DNA of 64,000 nt from Shewanella colwelliana ATCC 39565 (GTDB lineage Bacteria; Pseudomonadota; Gammaproteobacteria; Enterobacterales; Shewanellaceae). The DNA lies in NCBI RefSeq assembly GCF_000518705.1, contig NZ_JAEC01000005.1, forward strand, positions 124,001 to 188,000, read 5' to 3'. A program made the position numbers and the translations under genes. The notes beneath the pieces were generated by a model, which was given only the letters and a program-made list of their open reading frames with translations, was not told where the DNA came from and ran no database searches. Positions 9,689-18,674 of the stretch are shown in pieces (position 1 is the first letter of the stretch; each line of letters starts with the position of its first letter).

Positions 9689-9714
9689 CCCAATAGCGAC
9701 AATCTAAAGCCACT

Positions 9715-9743
9715 AAAAAGAGCGCCGATGGCGCTCTTTTTTT
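9715..9743 (+). terminator. Intrinsic terminator after the metalloprotease gene
   Basis: The stem AAAAAGAGCGCC/GGCGCTCTTTTT has a three-base loop and a T run, 27 bases after the stop codon. Confidence 0.9.
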
Positions 9744-9895
9744 ATTACCAGCACCGCAACCCCCCCGCTCGTTACAATCACTTTGGTTTTTAGCTTCAAA
9801 TTTAGGTAAAGTGTGCTCTGCAATCACAAGCGATTATCGCAAGATCAACATCATTGCGAATAAAACAACAATAAAATAAGAGTAAAAGGAAGGGT

Positions 9896-11431
9896 ATGAG
9901 CGACTCCAAAGATGCTTACGCAGACAATGATCTGCGTGAAGTTAAGCAGCTGGGTATGTGGGCCTCCATTGCCAGCTTAAGTTATATATTCTGGATAGTC
10001 GGCGGCATGGAGCTGGTTGAGCGTATCGCTTACTACGGCGTCAAAGCCAGTGCGGGGCTTTATGCCAAGGCACCAGTTTCCGAAGGTGGCTTAGGGATCA
10101 GCCTGCACGACTACGGTGTGATCATCTCAATTTGGGCTTTAATGCAAACCTTTATCCCTGTGTTTACTGGCGGTATCTCAGACCGCGTCGGTTACAAGGA
10201 AACCATTTTTGCCTCCACCATCATCAAGATCTCAGGCTATTTAGTGATGGCCTTTTTCCCCAACTTCTGGGGATTCCTGTTTGGCGCAATATTGCTCGCA
10301 GGGGGAACGGGGATATTTAAACCCGGTATTCAAGGCACCTTGGTGCTCTCAACCGGTAGACAAAACACCTCAATGGCTTGGGGGATATTCTACCAAGTGG
10401 TCAACATAGGTGGCTTCTTAGGTCCACTGGTTGCCGTGCATATGCGCCAACTCTCTTGGGACAATGTGTTCTATGCTTGTGCGGCCATTATCTCGCTTAA
10501 CTTCCTGTTCCTGCTTGCCTACAAAGAGCCAGGAAAAGAGGAGCGCATGGAGCGTAACCGCAAAATCAAAAGCGGTGAGATCACTCAACAAGCCCTGTGG
10601 AAAGACGCCTGGCATGAACTGAAAAAACCAGTGGTTATTTACTATATGTTGGTGTTTGCTGGCTTCTGGTTCCTGTTCAACTCGTTATTTGATGTTCTGC
10701 CAATTCATATCGCAGAGTGGGTCGATACTAGCGTGATAGTCACCAGCCTATTTGGCCCAGAAGGGACCTCTAATGGTGTTTTACAGTTCTGGCTGGGTCT
10801 GGACAATACTGGCACGAAAGTGATGCCAGAAGGGATGCTTAACCTCAATGCGGGGATGATCATGACCAGCTGCTTCCTTGTAGCCGCCCTGACCGCCAAG
10901 TATCGCATTACCACCGCCATGTTAGCTGGCTGCCTATTGAGCATCATTGCATTTGTATTAATTGGCGCGACCAATGCTGCGTGGATGATAGTGTTAGCGA
11001 TTGTGATGTTCTCATTTGGCGAAATGATGATTAGCCCCAAGAAAAATGAGTTCATGGGGAACATTGCCCCTGAGGGCAAGAAGGCGATGTATTTGGGCTT
11101 TGTCATGCTACCGCAAGGGATAGGTTGGGGCCTTGAAGGTTACTTCGGTCCTAAGCTGTATGAGATCTATGCCTCGAAAGAGATTTTCTCTCTGGAGCTA
11201 CTTGCCCAGCGAGGCATGAGTCCAAGCGATGTTGCCGCCATTCCTCAAGGGGAAGCCTTTACCACTTTGGTAAGTTATACCGGCGAGTCGGCGCAATCAC
11301 TGACGACATTGCTGTATAACACCCATAATATTGGTATGGCGTGGTACATCATTGCCGCTATCGGTACCATTTCGGCTGTCGGCATATACCTCTACGGTAA
11401 ATGGTTGCTAAAACTACAACGCAGTCAATAA
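9896..11431 (+). CDS. POT/PTR-family (MFS) transporter
   Basis: Inner-membrane proton-coupled transporter of 511 residues with about 12-14 membrane helices. The first helix carries the ExxER signature (MELVERIAYYG) used for proton coupling in POT peptide transporters. Later, GGTGIFKPGIQG matches the POT helix-4 motif and GGISDRVGYKET the MFS loop motif. A long hydrophilic loop (about residues 205-235) separates the N and C bundles. Ribosome site AAGGAAGGG precedes the ATG. The likely substrates are di/tripeptides or related compounds, but this subgroup is diverged from E. coli DtpA/B, so the substrate is uncertain. It follows the metalloprotease after a terminator, so it is transcribed separately. 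Confidence 0.82.
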   Translation: MSDSKDAYADNDLREVKQLGMWASIASLSYIFWIVGGMELVERIAYYGVKASAGLYAKAPVSEGGLGISLHDYGVIISIWALMQTFIPVFTGGISDRVGYKETIFASTIIKISGYLVMAFFPNFWGFLFGAILLAGGTGIFKPGIQGTLVLSTGRQNTSMAWGIFYQVVNIGGFLGPLVAVHMRQLSWDNVFYACAAIISLNFLFLLAYKEPGKEERMERNRKIKSGEITQQALWKDAWHELKKPVVIYYMLVFAGFWFLFNSLFDVLPIHIAEWVDTSVIVTSLFGPEGTSNGVLQFWLGLDNTGTKVMPEGMLNLNAGMIMTSCFLVAALTAKYRITTAMLAGCLLSIIAFVLIGATNAAWMIVLAIVMFSFGEMMISPKKNEFMGNIAPEGKKAMYLGFVMLPQGIGWGLEGYFGPKLYEIYASKEIFSLELLAQRGMSPSDVAAIPQGEAFTTLVSYTGESAQSLTTLLYNTHNIGMAWYIIAAIGTISAVGIYLYGKWLLKLQRSQ

Positions 11432-11435
11432 TCGA

Positions 11436-13493
11436 TTAGGGAGCTTCGGCTCCCTTTTTAGTGCCTGCTAATTTCCTTTCGCTCAGTTTATCTTGCAGTA
11501 TCGCGAAATGCTTGGCATCTTGCCTTGGTAGCGCTTTAGCGTACAACCAGCCTTGCACCGTATCTATCCCTGCCGAACGGACAAAAATCTCCTCCTCTAT
11601 AGTCTCAACCCCCTCTGCAACCAAATGAAACCCTAGGCTTTTGCACAGCATACAGGTATGCCGGTATAAGATACGCCCCTTCTCGTGCTTAATATTTTCT
11701 AAGATGCTTCGGTCTAGCTTGATACCATCAATTTTGATTTTACTCAGTAAGCTAATACTGGAGTAACCAGTCCCGAAATCATCAATCACAAACGAGAAGC
11801 CATAGGCCCTTAGATTTACCATGCTCTGTTCGACACTCTGCAGATCGGAGATAAAAGCAGACTCCAACAGCTCGATATCGATACTCTGCGCATAGTCAGC
11901 CAGACATTCTACCAGCAAGTCTTGGGTGGCTTTATCCACCACACTATTTGGGTTGAGGTTAAGACTAACTCTGGGATGAAACGCTTCAGCTGCCCATTGG
12001 CGCATATCTTTCGCCAAGCGGTTAATCACAAAACTGTCGATTAAATTACCGTAACCGGCTTGATCGAAGTCTGGGATAAAATAGGGCCCAACCACCTCCC
12101 CTGACCTGTTCTTCAATCGTAATAATGCTTCATAGCTCACCACACAGCGGCTGACTAATGACACCTTAGGCTGATAGTAGAGCAGTAGTTCACCATTGAG
12201 CACCTCTTTAATGGTTTTCTCTAAGGCGACGTTAGTTTGTAAATCTTCGCTCTGACGCAGGGTATAGTTTCGCTCGGCAATTTTGTCGATATCAATTTGC
12301 AACTGAATACGTTTAATAAGGTCCTTATCAAAATTATCACCTTTGCCCTGCAAGCTGTAATGGCGCACAAACGGCAGGTAGATGGCCACACCAACGGCGA
12401 TAAGCAGTAGCTGTAATAGCGGAATGGCCATACTGCCGCCAGCCACAAACCCATTTAACAATATAGGCATTATCCAGGGAAACTCATTGCCACTAAACGT
12501 TATCCACCCCGCACTCACAAGCAGATAGCCCACTAACGTGTTAACGACAGGCACAATAATGAAAGGCAATATAAGCCGCAAATTAAAGATAATAGGCAAG
12601 CCATAAATCAAAATCTCATTGATATTAAACAGCACAAACGGCAGTGATAGTTTAGCGACGTTAAGCATATTTCTATCTTTTGAGGCGATAAAAATAGCGA
12701 TGAGCAATGAGTGCGTTGCACCACTACCACCAAGTAACACAAACAGATCGGTAAATTGCGACAGCGTTAAGTTAGGGGCGATTTGCTGTAACCCATTATC
12801 GATACCAAGCACCAACATATACGCAATATCGCCATGCACTCCAAAGCACCACAGCACATGGGTAGAGATCACCCTGACAATTAGCTGACTAAATAAACCG
12901 CTGCTTTCAAGCCCTAGCTTAAAAGACTCAAACAGCTGACCCAGTAAGAAGCTACTGGCATACATCACCATGGTCACCGCAATAAAGCAGGTGATCAAAG
13001 GAAACAGTAGGTTGAGATGCAATTTAAGATAGCTACTTAGCTGAGTGCTTTTAAGAAAGTTAATCGCCTTAATCCCCATGAAGAATCGCAACAGATAAGC
13101 CACTAAAATCGGCAAGATGATCGCCCTTGCATCACCAAATAGAAACGAAAAACCTTGGGTCATTGCCATCTGTTGGTGGGAGTCAATATGTAAGGCGATT
13201 AGTGAACCAATGGAAACCGAGGCCACCGCCACCGCTGAAAGCTCAAGGTATTTAGAAAAGTGAAATGACAGTGACAATAACGCCATCAGCGGAAAGAAGT
13301 TAAATAGAATTTGGCCAAACTGACTTAACCATAAGTAGCCATTACTCTGCTGCCAAGTGGGTTGCCACACATCAACAATGGCTAGCACCAGTGCCAGCAA
13401 TGAATTGACGACAATAAAAGGAAGCAATGCAATAAAAGATTCTTTTATTGCTATGAGAAAGGCGCGCTCTAAGGTATTTCGTGCTGCAAACAT
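11436..13493 (-). CDS. PTS EIIC-like membrane domain fused to an EAL c-di-GMP phosphodiesterase
   Basis: A 685-residue fusion. Residues 1 to about 390 form a polytopic membrane domain of the lactose/cellobiose EIIC type: FGVHGD corresponds to the family's FGIHG motif, and FNINEILIYGLPIIFN to the conserved NINEPIIFGLP sugar-binding segment, including its Glu. Residues about 430-670 are an EAL domain with intact motifs: EALLR at 455, NLNPNS, the ELLES glutamates, DDFGTGYSS at 571, the KLDRS lysine, AEGVE and QGW. The prediction is a c-di-GMP phosphodiesterase controlled by a sugar or related ligand sensed or moved by the EIIC part. No EIIA or EIIB is encoded nearby, which favours sensing over transport. 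Its 3' end overlaps a terminator of the convergent POT gene. Confidence 0.88.
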   Translation of the reverse strand: MFAARNTLERAFLIAIKESFIALLPFIVVNSLLALVLAIVDVWQPTWQQSNGYLWLSQFGQILFNFFPLMALLSLSFHFSKYLELSAVAVASVSIGSLIALHIDSHQQMAMTQGFSFLFGDARAIILPILVAYLLRFFMGIKAINFLKSTQLSSYLKLHLNLLFPLITCFIAVTMVMYASSFLLGQLFESFKLGLESSGLFSQLIVRVISTHVLWCFGVHGDIAYMLVLGIDNGLQQIAPNLTLSQFTDLFVLLGGSGATHSLLIAIFIASKDRNMLNVAKLSLPFVLFNINEILIYGLPIIFNLRLILPFIIVPVVNTLVGYLLVSAGWITFSGNEFPWIMPILLNGFVAGGSMAIPLLQLLLIAVGVAIYLPFVRHYSLQGKGDNFDKDLIKRIQLQIDIDKIAERNYTLRQSEDLQTNVALEKTIKEVLNGELLLYYQPKVSLVSRCVVSYEALLRLKNRSGEVVGPYFIPDFDQAGYGNLIDSFVINRLAKDMRQWAAEAFHPRVSLNLNPNSVVDKATQDLLVECLADYAQSIDIELLESAFISDLQSVEQSMVNLRAYGFSFVIDDFGTGYSSISLLSKIKIDGIKLDRSILENIKHEKGRILYRHTCMLCKSLGFHLVAEGVETIEEEIFVRSAGIDTVQGWLYAKALPRQDAKHFAILQDKLSERKLAGTKKGAEAP
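11439..11459 (+). terminator. Intrinsic terminator of the POT gene, lying inside the convergent gene's 3' end
   Basis: GGGAGC-TTCG-GCTCCC is followed by five T residues. The hairpin overlaps the last codons of the minus-strand EIIC-EAL gene, whose TAA is at 11436-11438. Confidence 0.88.
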
Positions 13494-13640
13494 ATCGTCC
13501 GAAATTGTAGTGCGGTATCTAATTAACTTAGTCCAATAACGGCAAAACAGAAACTAACCTAAAGGAATTGGTGTGCCAACATGCCACTTAGGCCAATGGC
13601 GAGCAACAAAACACGATTGATTGGCTGAGTTAGGTAAGCA

Positions 13641-13668
13641 AAAAAAGGGGGACCTTTAAAAGGTCCCC
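13641..13668 (-). terminator. Intrinsic terminator downstream of the decaheme cytochrome gene
   Basis: On the minus strand, AAGGTCCCC pairs with GGGGACCTT, and the following bases form a run of T. It lies about 90 bases after the cytochrome stop. Confidence 0.7.
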
Positions 13669-13756
13669 AAAATACTTCTATCTCAGTGGGCTACTAGCAG
13701 GGGTGAGCCCACCTTAAGAGAACTATTATTATCTAGATCATATATCTAAGTATGAC

Positions 13757-16051
13757 CTAGTGTCCGCCTCCCATGTGGACTTTATCAACACCGTATGTTT
13801 TACCTTCGGCGTGACACGTTGCACAAGATTCTACTGGTAGGTCAGCTGTTGTAGCAGGTGAACCTTCAACATAAGAACCATTGCTTTCAAAGTGCGCAAG
13901 CGCTGAACCTTGAATGTGGCAAGAGCGGCAAGATTCTGCGATAGGTGAGATATACTCTGTCGCACTCACCTTAATTGCACGTTTGCCAGAAGTTAATCCA
14001 CCATCAGCGGCAAACAATTTAGCACCTTCTTTGTGACAAGCTTGGCAGTCTGTTGCAAGCGCTGGGTAGCCAACAGTTTCCATATTCTTATCAAAGTAGA
14101 TTCCGCCGCCATCCCACGAACCACTGTGGAAACGGTGAGCTACAGTAACAAGATCACGGTTACTAAAGGTTAGACCTGGTACATTGGCAAAGATTGGATC
14201 GCCATCGGCATCAACTTCACCTGTATCGTAAGCAACATCACCATGGAAAGATCCGTACCACGTATTATTATGGCAATCCATACATTGGGTGAACTCAGTC
14301 GCGCCGTGAGTCCCTTTCACATGTGTTAGGTTACCATGGCAAGTATTACACTGAGCTTCGCTCACTGTGACACGGTCAGGATCGTCCATACGAGCAATCA
14401 CTGTTGCAGCAGTCGGGTCTGACAAATTGAAGTACTTGATTGGCGCGCTATTGGCTACACCAAGCTGCTCAATGTCACCATCTGTATTTGTGGTACATTT
14501 AACAACCATATCGCCTTCTGCACAGACTTGAACTTCAGCCGTCACGTAGATAGGACCCATTAAACGCGTTGCATCAAAATCTTTAGCAACAGTCAATACA
14601 CCGCCAGACAAACTCACGACATCACTGATCACTGACATACCTAAACCACGAGTCGGTGTTCCATCGGCGTCAAGATTACCAATTAGCAATCCACGACGAG
14701 TACTGGTCATGTATTCACTAAAGTCAGTACCATCAGCCACTGCTGCGCCATTAAGTGTCACGTTAGCCATAACGGTCAAAGTCGATACTGCAGGGTCAGC
14801 CGTTGCTGTAACCACGGCAGAGGTAAAGTCGAAGGCAAATGCATCAGAGACCTTATCACGACCACCCACATTATGAGCAACCATTGGGCTCAAACTTCCT
14901 GCACCATGACAACCAGAACAGGCCGCATCGCTACCAGGAATGATACCGCGGTGATTCTCACCCGTGGCTAAGTCAACATTCATATGACAAGAGAGACAAG
15001 CTTCTACATAGATGTTGTCGTTCCACTGCGTACCGTTATCATGACAAGTGGTACATTCACTTAGCTCAGCAGGGAAGTGAACCCCAGCAAACTCATCTAA
15101 TGCATCACCCACTAACAAGCCATCTTCAGCAAGTACGCCACCAGCATGGATGGTATGGATCATTGCATTCCAGTTAGCATTAAAGCCTTTTTCTGGATCA
15201 TCCTGTCCACCAGCGTAAGCTGGGTTATGACAAGTAATACAGTTTTCAACTTTCTGATAGTTATGGTGTGCGCCGATATTTGCGATACGCATATCGCCTT
15301 CACCGTAACCCGTTAGCTCACTGTGACACTGAATACAGGCCGCATTTGATACTGAGTCTTTGGTAGAAACGGCAAGCTCACCGGTTGCAGGAGTGAAATC
15401 AAGAGGAGTCGATAGTAACTTGTCACCAATACCAACACCCGTAGCATCAGTTATGTTATACGTACGAACCATGACTCTGAATAAGCTGTTTGGATCGCCG
15501 TCGGCACTGACAACAGGCGCATTACCATCATGTTCCCAAGAGCCCATATAAGTCCCTGGGTTTTCTGCGTCTTCAACTAAGGTACACGCGTCAACTTCTG
15601 CTCCACCGCGCGCTGTGGCTTTACCTGTTGGGGTACAGTACATGCTAGAGCCAAACTCATTGACTAATGCATTGTTAGACCACAACATTGGCGCGCCAGT
15701 ATCTGTGTCGTTTGCAACCAGATTGGTGACATACAACGCCACTTTATCAAGGCCTGTAAATGGAACATCATCTCCTTTGCTATTTTTACCAGTTGCAGTG
15801 AACTTAATAGTGAAGTCATCAGCTCCAACTACTACGATATCTGCAGGTTGTAGGGTTAACATAAAGTCCGCTGCGGTGGTGACGGTATCAACAGTTGCAC
15901 CCGCAGGTGCTCCTGGAGTACCAGGCGTTCCGGGTGTACCTGGGGTTCCAGGTGCACCGTCTTTACCATCTTCGCCATCACTACCACATGCGCTCAAACC
16001 CATGGCACAAACCAGTGCCATGGCTAATAAGGATCTATTATTTTTTTTCAT
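13757..16051 (-). CDS. OmcA/MtrC-family decaheme c-type cytochrome lipoprotein
   Basis: Predicted cell-surface electron-transfer cytochrome for extracellular acceptors. Numbered from the ATG at 16057, the lipobox is LSAC with Cys24. A Gly-Pro-rich linker with four GTP triplets follows (about 32-52). Exactly ten CxxCH sites are visible: CIQCH, CITCH, CTTCH, CLSCH and CSGCH at 241-384, then CNTCH, CMDCH, CQACH, CRSCH and CATCH at 574-749. The two pentaheme groups are separated by a beta-rich domain holding the family's CX8C pair (CAEGDMVVKC). This is the beta-pentaheme-beta-pentaheme layout of MtrC/OmcA. The ATG at 16051 is preferred because AAAGGG is eight bases before it but only two from 16057. 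No mtrA or mtrB porin partner is in the window, so which paralog it is remains open. Confidence 0.93.
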   Translation of the reverse strand: MKKNNRSLLAMALVCAMGLSACGSDGEDGKDGAPGTPGTPGTPGTPGAPAGATVDTVTTAADFMLTLQPADIVVVGADDFTIKFTATGKNSKGDDVPFTGLDKVALYVTNLVANDTDTGAPMLWSNNALVNEFGSSMYCTPTGKATARGGAEVDACTLVEDAENPGTYMGSWEHDGNAPVVSADGDPNSLFRVMVRTYNITDATGVGIGDKLLSTPLDFTPATGELAVSTKDSVSNAACIQCHSELTGYGEGDMRIANIGAHHNYQKVENCITCHNPAYAGGQDDPEKGFNANWNAMIHTIHAGGVLAEDGLLVGDALDEFAGVHFPAELSECTTCHDNGTQWNDNIYVEACLSCHMNVDLATGENHRGIIPGSDAACSGCHGAGSLSPMVAHNVGGRDKVSDAFAFDFTSAVVTATADPAVSTLTVMANVTLNGAAVADGTDFSEYMTSTRRGLLIGNLDADGTPTRGLGMSVISDVVSLSGGVLTVAKDFDATRLMGPIYVTAEVQVCAEGDMVVKCTTNTDGDIEQLGVANSAPIKYFNLSDPTAATVIARMDDPDRVTVSEAQCNTCHGNLTHVKGTHGATEFTQCMDCHNNTWYGSFHGDVAYDTGEVDADGDPIFANVPGLTFSNRDLVTVAHRFHSGSWDGGGIYFDKNMETVGYPALATDCQACHKEGAKLFAADGGLTSGKRAIKVSATEYISPIAESCRSCHIQGSALAHFESNGSYVEGSPATTADLPVESCATCHAEGKTYGVDKVHMGGGH

Positions 16052-16172
16052 CGCCATATCCCTTTCTTGGTATTTCTGCTATTGCAGTACACCAAATATA
16101 AGAGAGATACGCTTAAATGTTATAAATTTGATTCCAACTTGTGACAGCAATTTAAAGATTCATTAACAGAAA

Positions 16173-16210
16173 TTTCAAGATGTGAAATAGTGAATTTCAA
16201 TAATTGAAAT
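16173..16210. promoter_or_regulatory. Twin TTTCA-N5-TGAAA dyads upstream of the cytochrome gene
   Basis: Two dyads of identical architecture, at 16173-16187 and 16195-16209, have starts 22 bases apart, about two helical turns. The second is part of a perfect 17-bp palindrome (ATTTCAAT-A-ATTGAAAT) touching the LysR stop codon. This fits a LysR-type operator (palindrome with T-N11-A) about 120-160 bases before the cytochrome start. Binding is inferred. Confidence 0.55.
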
Positions 16211-17175
16211 CAACTTTTTGATACTAGCTGCTTGATTAACTGAATAAATAATGATCTTTGATCGTTGGAATAGCGGCGGTAGCCTTCGGGAGCTTCAATC
16301 AGTAAGTACTGTGGGGCCATGCTTTCACCGTGTAATCGCGCCACTTCAGCGTCGCTTAGCGGCATGACTTTAATACCGGGTAAAGAGCCACAAATAGCCG
16401 CCTCTGAGCAGCTGAGAAAGGCCAACGAGTGCATGGTGAGGATATTGCTGTACCACTCATCTCTTGATCCCACACGCTCAATATTTTTTATCTCTATACC
16501 TGATTGACGAGCGAACACCTCTAACGGGTCAAGCTTATCATTGAAGCCTTTACTGTTGAGACATAAAAATGGGTATTTGCAGACCTCTTCGAGTGTCACG
16601 CCATCGGGTACTAACCAGATATCGTGCTCCTCGTTTGCTGCAATGCAGATGTGCGACAAGCTGGCAACGGGTTCACTGCACAACACGTGGTCGTCACAGG
16701 GATCAAATGCGACCCCCAAATCAACCTCTCCATTATGAATCAAATCAGCAGAATCGCTGTCCCATAAGATGAACTGCACGCGACCAATATTTGTGCGCTC
16801 GTTACTGCGTGCATAAGTTAGAGAGAGGCTAGCCATAATGCTTGGGGTTACGGCAATTTTAAGGCTATCGCGCGTATGTTCTAAGCCTTTATCTGCCATC
16901 GACTGCTCTATCTTTAAGACTGAGTCGCAAAATTGACAAATGGGTTCAAACAGAGATTCTGCTAGAGGAGTGGGTTTCAGCCCTAATTGGCGCCGGTAAA
17001 ACAGTTCATCATTAAATGTCGCTCTTAACATGTTCAAGCAACGACTAATTTTAGGCGCAGAGACATTAAGTTGCTTCGCCGCAATATTTGCATGGCCCGT
17101 TTGAAAAATGACCTTAAAAACCATCAAGCAAAAAACATCGAGTTCACGGATCTTCTTTAATGTCTGACTGGTCAT
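16210..17175 (-). CDS. LysR-family transcriptional regulator beside the decaheme cytochrome
   Basis: A 321-residue LysR protein. The N-terminal winged helix shows the family pattern: FKVIFQTGHANIAAKQLNVS, then APKISRCLNMLRATFNDELF and the wing LFYRRQLGLKPTPLAE. A periplasmic-binding-protein-like effector domain follows. It is encoded directly upstream of the cytochrome in the same direction, with a 158-bp gap containing two matching dyads, and is the obvious candidate regulator of that gene. Its effector is unknown. The divergence of the C-terminal domain prevents assignment to a named member. Confidence 0.88.
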   Translation of the reverse strand: MTSQTLKKIRELDVFCLMVFKVIFQTGHANIAAKQLNVSAPKISRCLNMLRATFNDELFYRRQLGLKPTPLAESLFEPICQFCDSVLKIEQSMADKGLEHTRDSLKIAVTPSIMASLSLTYARSNERTNIGRVQFILWDSDSADLIHNGEVDLGVAFDPCDDHVLCSEPVASLSHICIAANEEHDIWLVPDGVTLEEVCKYPFLCLNSKGFNDKLDPLEVFARQSGIEIKNIERVGSRDEWYSNILTMHSLAFLSCSEAAICGSLPGIKVMPLSDAEVARLHGESMAPQYLLIEAPEGYRRYSNDQRSLFIQLIKQLVSKS

Positions 17176-17282
17176 AAGGGCCCAAGTTAATTTGAATTAT
17201 CTAATAGATATAACACAATTTTTACAAGGTAATAAATAGCCCTTACTCATACAATGATTAAGCTCTCACAAAAAACTGTGTT

Positions 17283-17987
17283 TTAAAAATAATCCTGTTC
17301 TGCTTTAGTAAGTGGTCGACTCTGCCCTGGCTTTAGGTTTTCATCTAACACGATATTGCCCACAGCAATGCGATGCAGTGCCATGACTTGATTTCTAAAG
17401 CGGCCAAACATTCGTTTTATTTGATGATATTTGCCCTCGTAGAGCGTCACCAATGCCCGGTTTGGCCCTAAGATCTGCAACTCGGCGGGCAGAGTGGTAA
17501 TATCCTCATACTCAAAGTAAAAACCTTTAGTAAATGCCTCAATATAAGCGGGCGTCAGGGGATGTTTTAGAGTAACCAGATACTGCTTAGGGATCTTTTG
17601 TGTCGGTGACATCAATTGCCGAGACCAATGACCATCATTGGTCAGCAACACCAGTCCGGAGGTGTTGAGATCTAAGCGTCCAACAATATGCAGATCTTGA
17701 GGTGAGTTAGCCGGAAGTAGCTCCATAACCGTGGTGTGCTGCTCATCTTTGGTCGCACACACTACACCAATCGGCTTGTGCAGCATGATGTAGTGAGCAC
17801 TGCGCTGTTGCAGCGTGATATCATCAACCACCACATGGGAAAATTGATCCACAATTTGATCCATATCGCGGGCGATAATACCATCGACTCGCACGCGCCC
17901 CGCAGCAAGCATGGGCCGTATCTGTTTTTTGGGTATCTGCAGCTTGCCACTAATAAAGCGGTCTAACCGAAAACGCTTAGATTCCAT
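17283..17987 (-). CDS. rsuA: RsuA-family rRNA pseudouridine synthase
   Basis: Converts uridine to pseudouridine in rRNA; the closest E. coli relative I recognise is RsuA (16S rRNA position 516). The 234-residue product has an N-terminal S4 RNA-binding domain (RLDRFISGKLQIPKKQIR) and a catalytic domain with GRLDLNTSGLVLLTNDG holding the catalytic Asp, KQYLVTL, and EGKYHQIKRMFG near the end. These match E. coli RsuA closely in order and length. It starts 12 bases after the stop of the HTH regulator upstream, so the two are probably co-transcribed. It could be a paralog modifying another site. Confidence 0.85.
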   Translation of the reverse strand: MESKRFRLDRFISGKLQIPKKQIRPMLAAGRVRVDGIIARDMDQIVDQFSHVVVDDITLQQRSAHYIMLHKPIGVVCATKDEQHTTVMELLPANSPQDLHIVGRLDLNTSGLVLLTNDGHWSRQLMSPTQKIPKQYLVTLKHPLTPAYIEAFTKGFYFEYEDITTLPAELQILGPNRALVTLYEGKYHQIKRMFGRFRNQVMALHRIAVGNIVLDENLKPGQSRPLTKAEQDYF

Positions 17988-17999
17988 CGGTTAACCAGA

Positions 18000-18623
18000 T
18001 TAACATGGCACCACCTTATAGGCACAGCGGCGTGCACCTTCAATAATATGCTCCTCTCTGGACACCACAGCCATGCCTTTAAATAAGTGTTGAAAAAGTT
18101 GTAACTCTGAGCGACAAAACCCCGCACATACTGTGGCAGCAGCACAAATCGGACAGTGATTTTCTAATAACCAAAAGCTATTTTCATCGATCTCTACCGT
18201 CGCTAAATAGCCCTCTTGAGTGCGTAATTGTGCCAATGCATCAAGCTTATCTCGAATCGTTTCATGGCCATCCAGCGCTTGATGATAGAGCTGTTGACTG
18301 GCTGCCTCCCTGTGACTAATCAGTTTGTCCAATCCGCCATCACCAAATACGACTCTCACCGACTCAATCAGTTGACTGGTCAGTTCATCATGGCGATCCG
18401 GAAACAGTGGGTGGCTTTTTTCGGTCAGCGCCCAATAACGTGTTGGACGCCCGCGGCTCGCCTTTCTATCTTCGACAGACAACAGGCCATCATCTTCCAA
18501 TGCTTGAAGATGCTGGCGCACCCCCATTGTGGTTAAGCTAAAACATTGTGCCAGCACCTTGGCTGTTGTTGGGCCATTGATCTTTAGATAGTCGACAATT
18601 TTCTCACTGGTTTTTTTTGACAC
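18000..18623 (-). CDS. SufR-like HTH regulator with C-terminal cysteine cluster
   Basis: A 207-residue regulator. The N-terminal winged helix (GPTTAKVLAQCFSLTTMGVR, then QHLQALEDDGLLSVEDRKAS and the wing GRPTRYWALT) matches the DeoR/ArsR-like domain of SufR-type regulators. Near the C-terminus, HCPICAAATVCAGFC plus a later RRC give five cysteines, a plausible Fe-S or metal site. It is divergent from a flavin reductase gene, and the 141-bp gap holds four copies of a heptamer, suggesting autoregulation and joint control. No suf or isc genes are adjacent. The effector (oxidant, iron or thiol stress) is inferred only. Confidence 0.8.
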   Translation of the reverse strand: MSKKTSEKIVDYLKINGPTTAKVLAQCFSLTTMGVRQHLQALEDDGLLSVEDRKASRGRPTRYWALTEKSHPLFPDRHDELTSQLIESVRVVFGDGGLDKLISHREAASQQLYHQALDGHETIRDKLDALAQLRTQEGYLATVEIDENSFWLLENHCPICAAATVCAGFCRSELQLFQHLFKGMAVVSREEHIIEGARRCAYKVVPC

Positions 18624-18674
18624 CTAATACTCCGCACAGGCTTGTTCATGGTGACATTATTACCGATCCAGTAA

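Noticed and set aside
13731..13739. TCTAGATCA repeated at about 13732, 23462 and 29913
   Set aside because: Three copies of a 9-mer look suggestive, but the first lies at the end of a gene and the third at a start codon with no consistent spacing, so only the palindromic copy at 23458 is reported.
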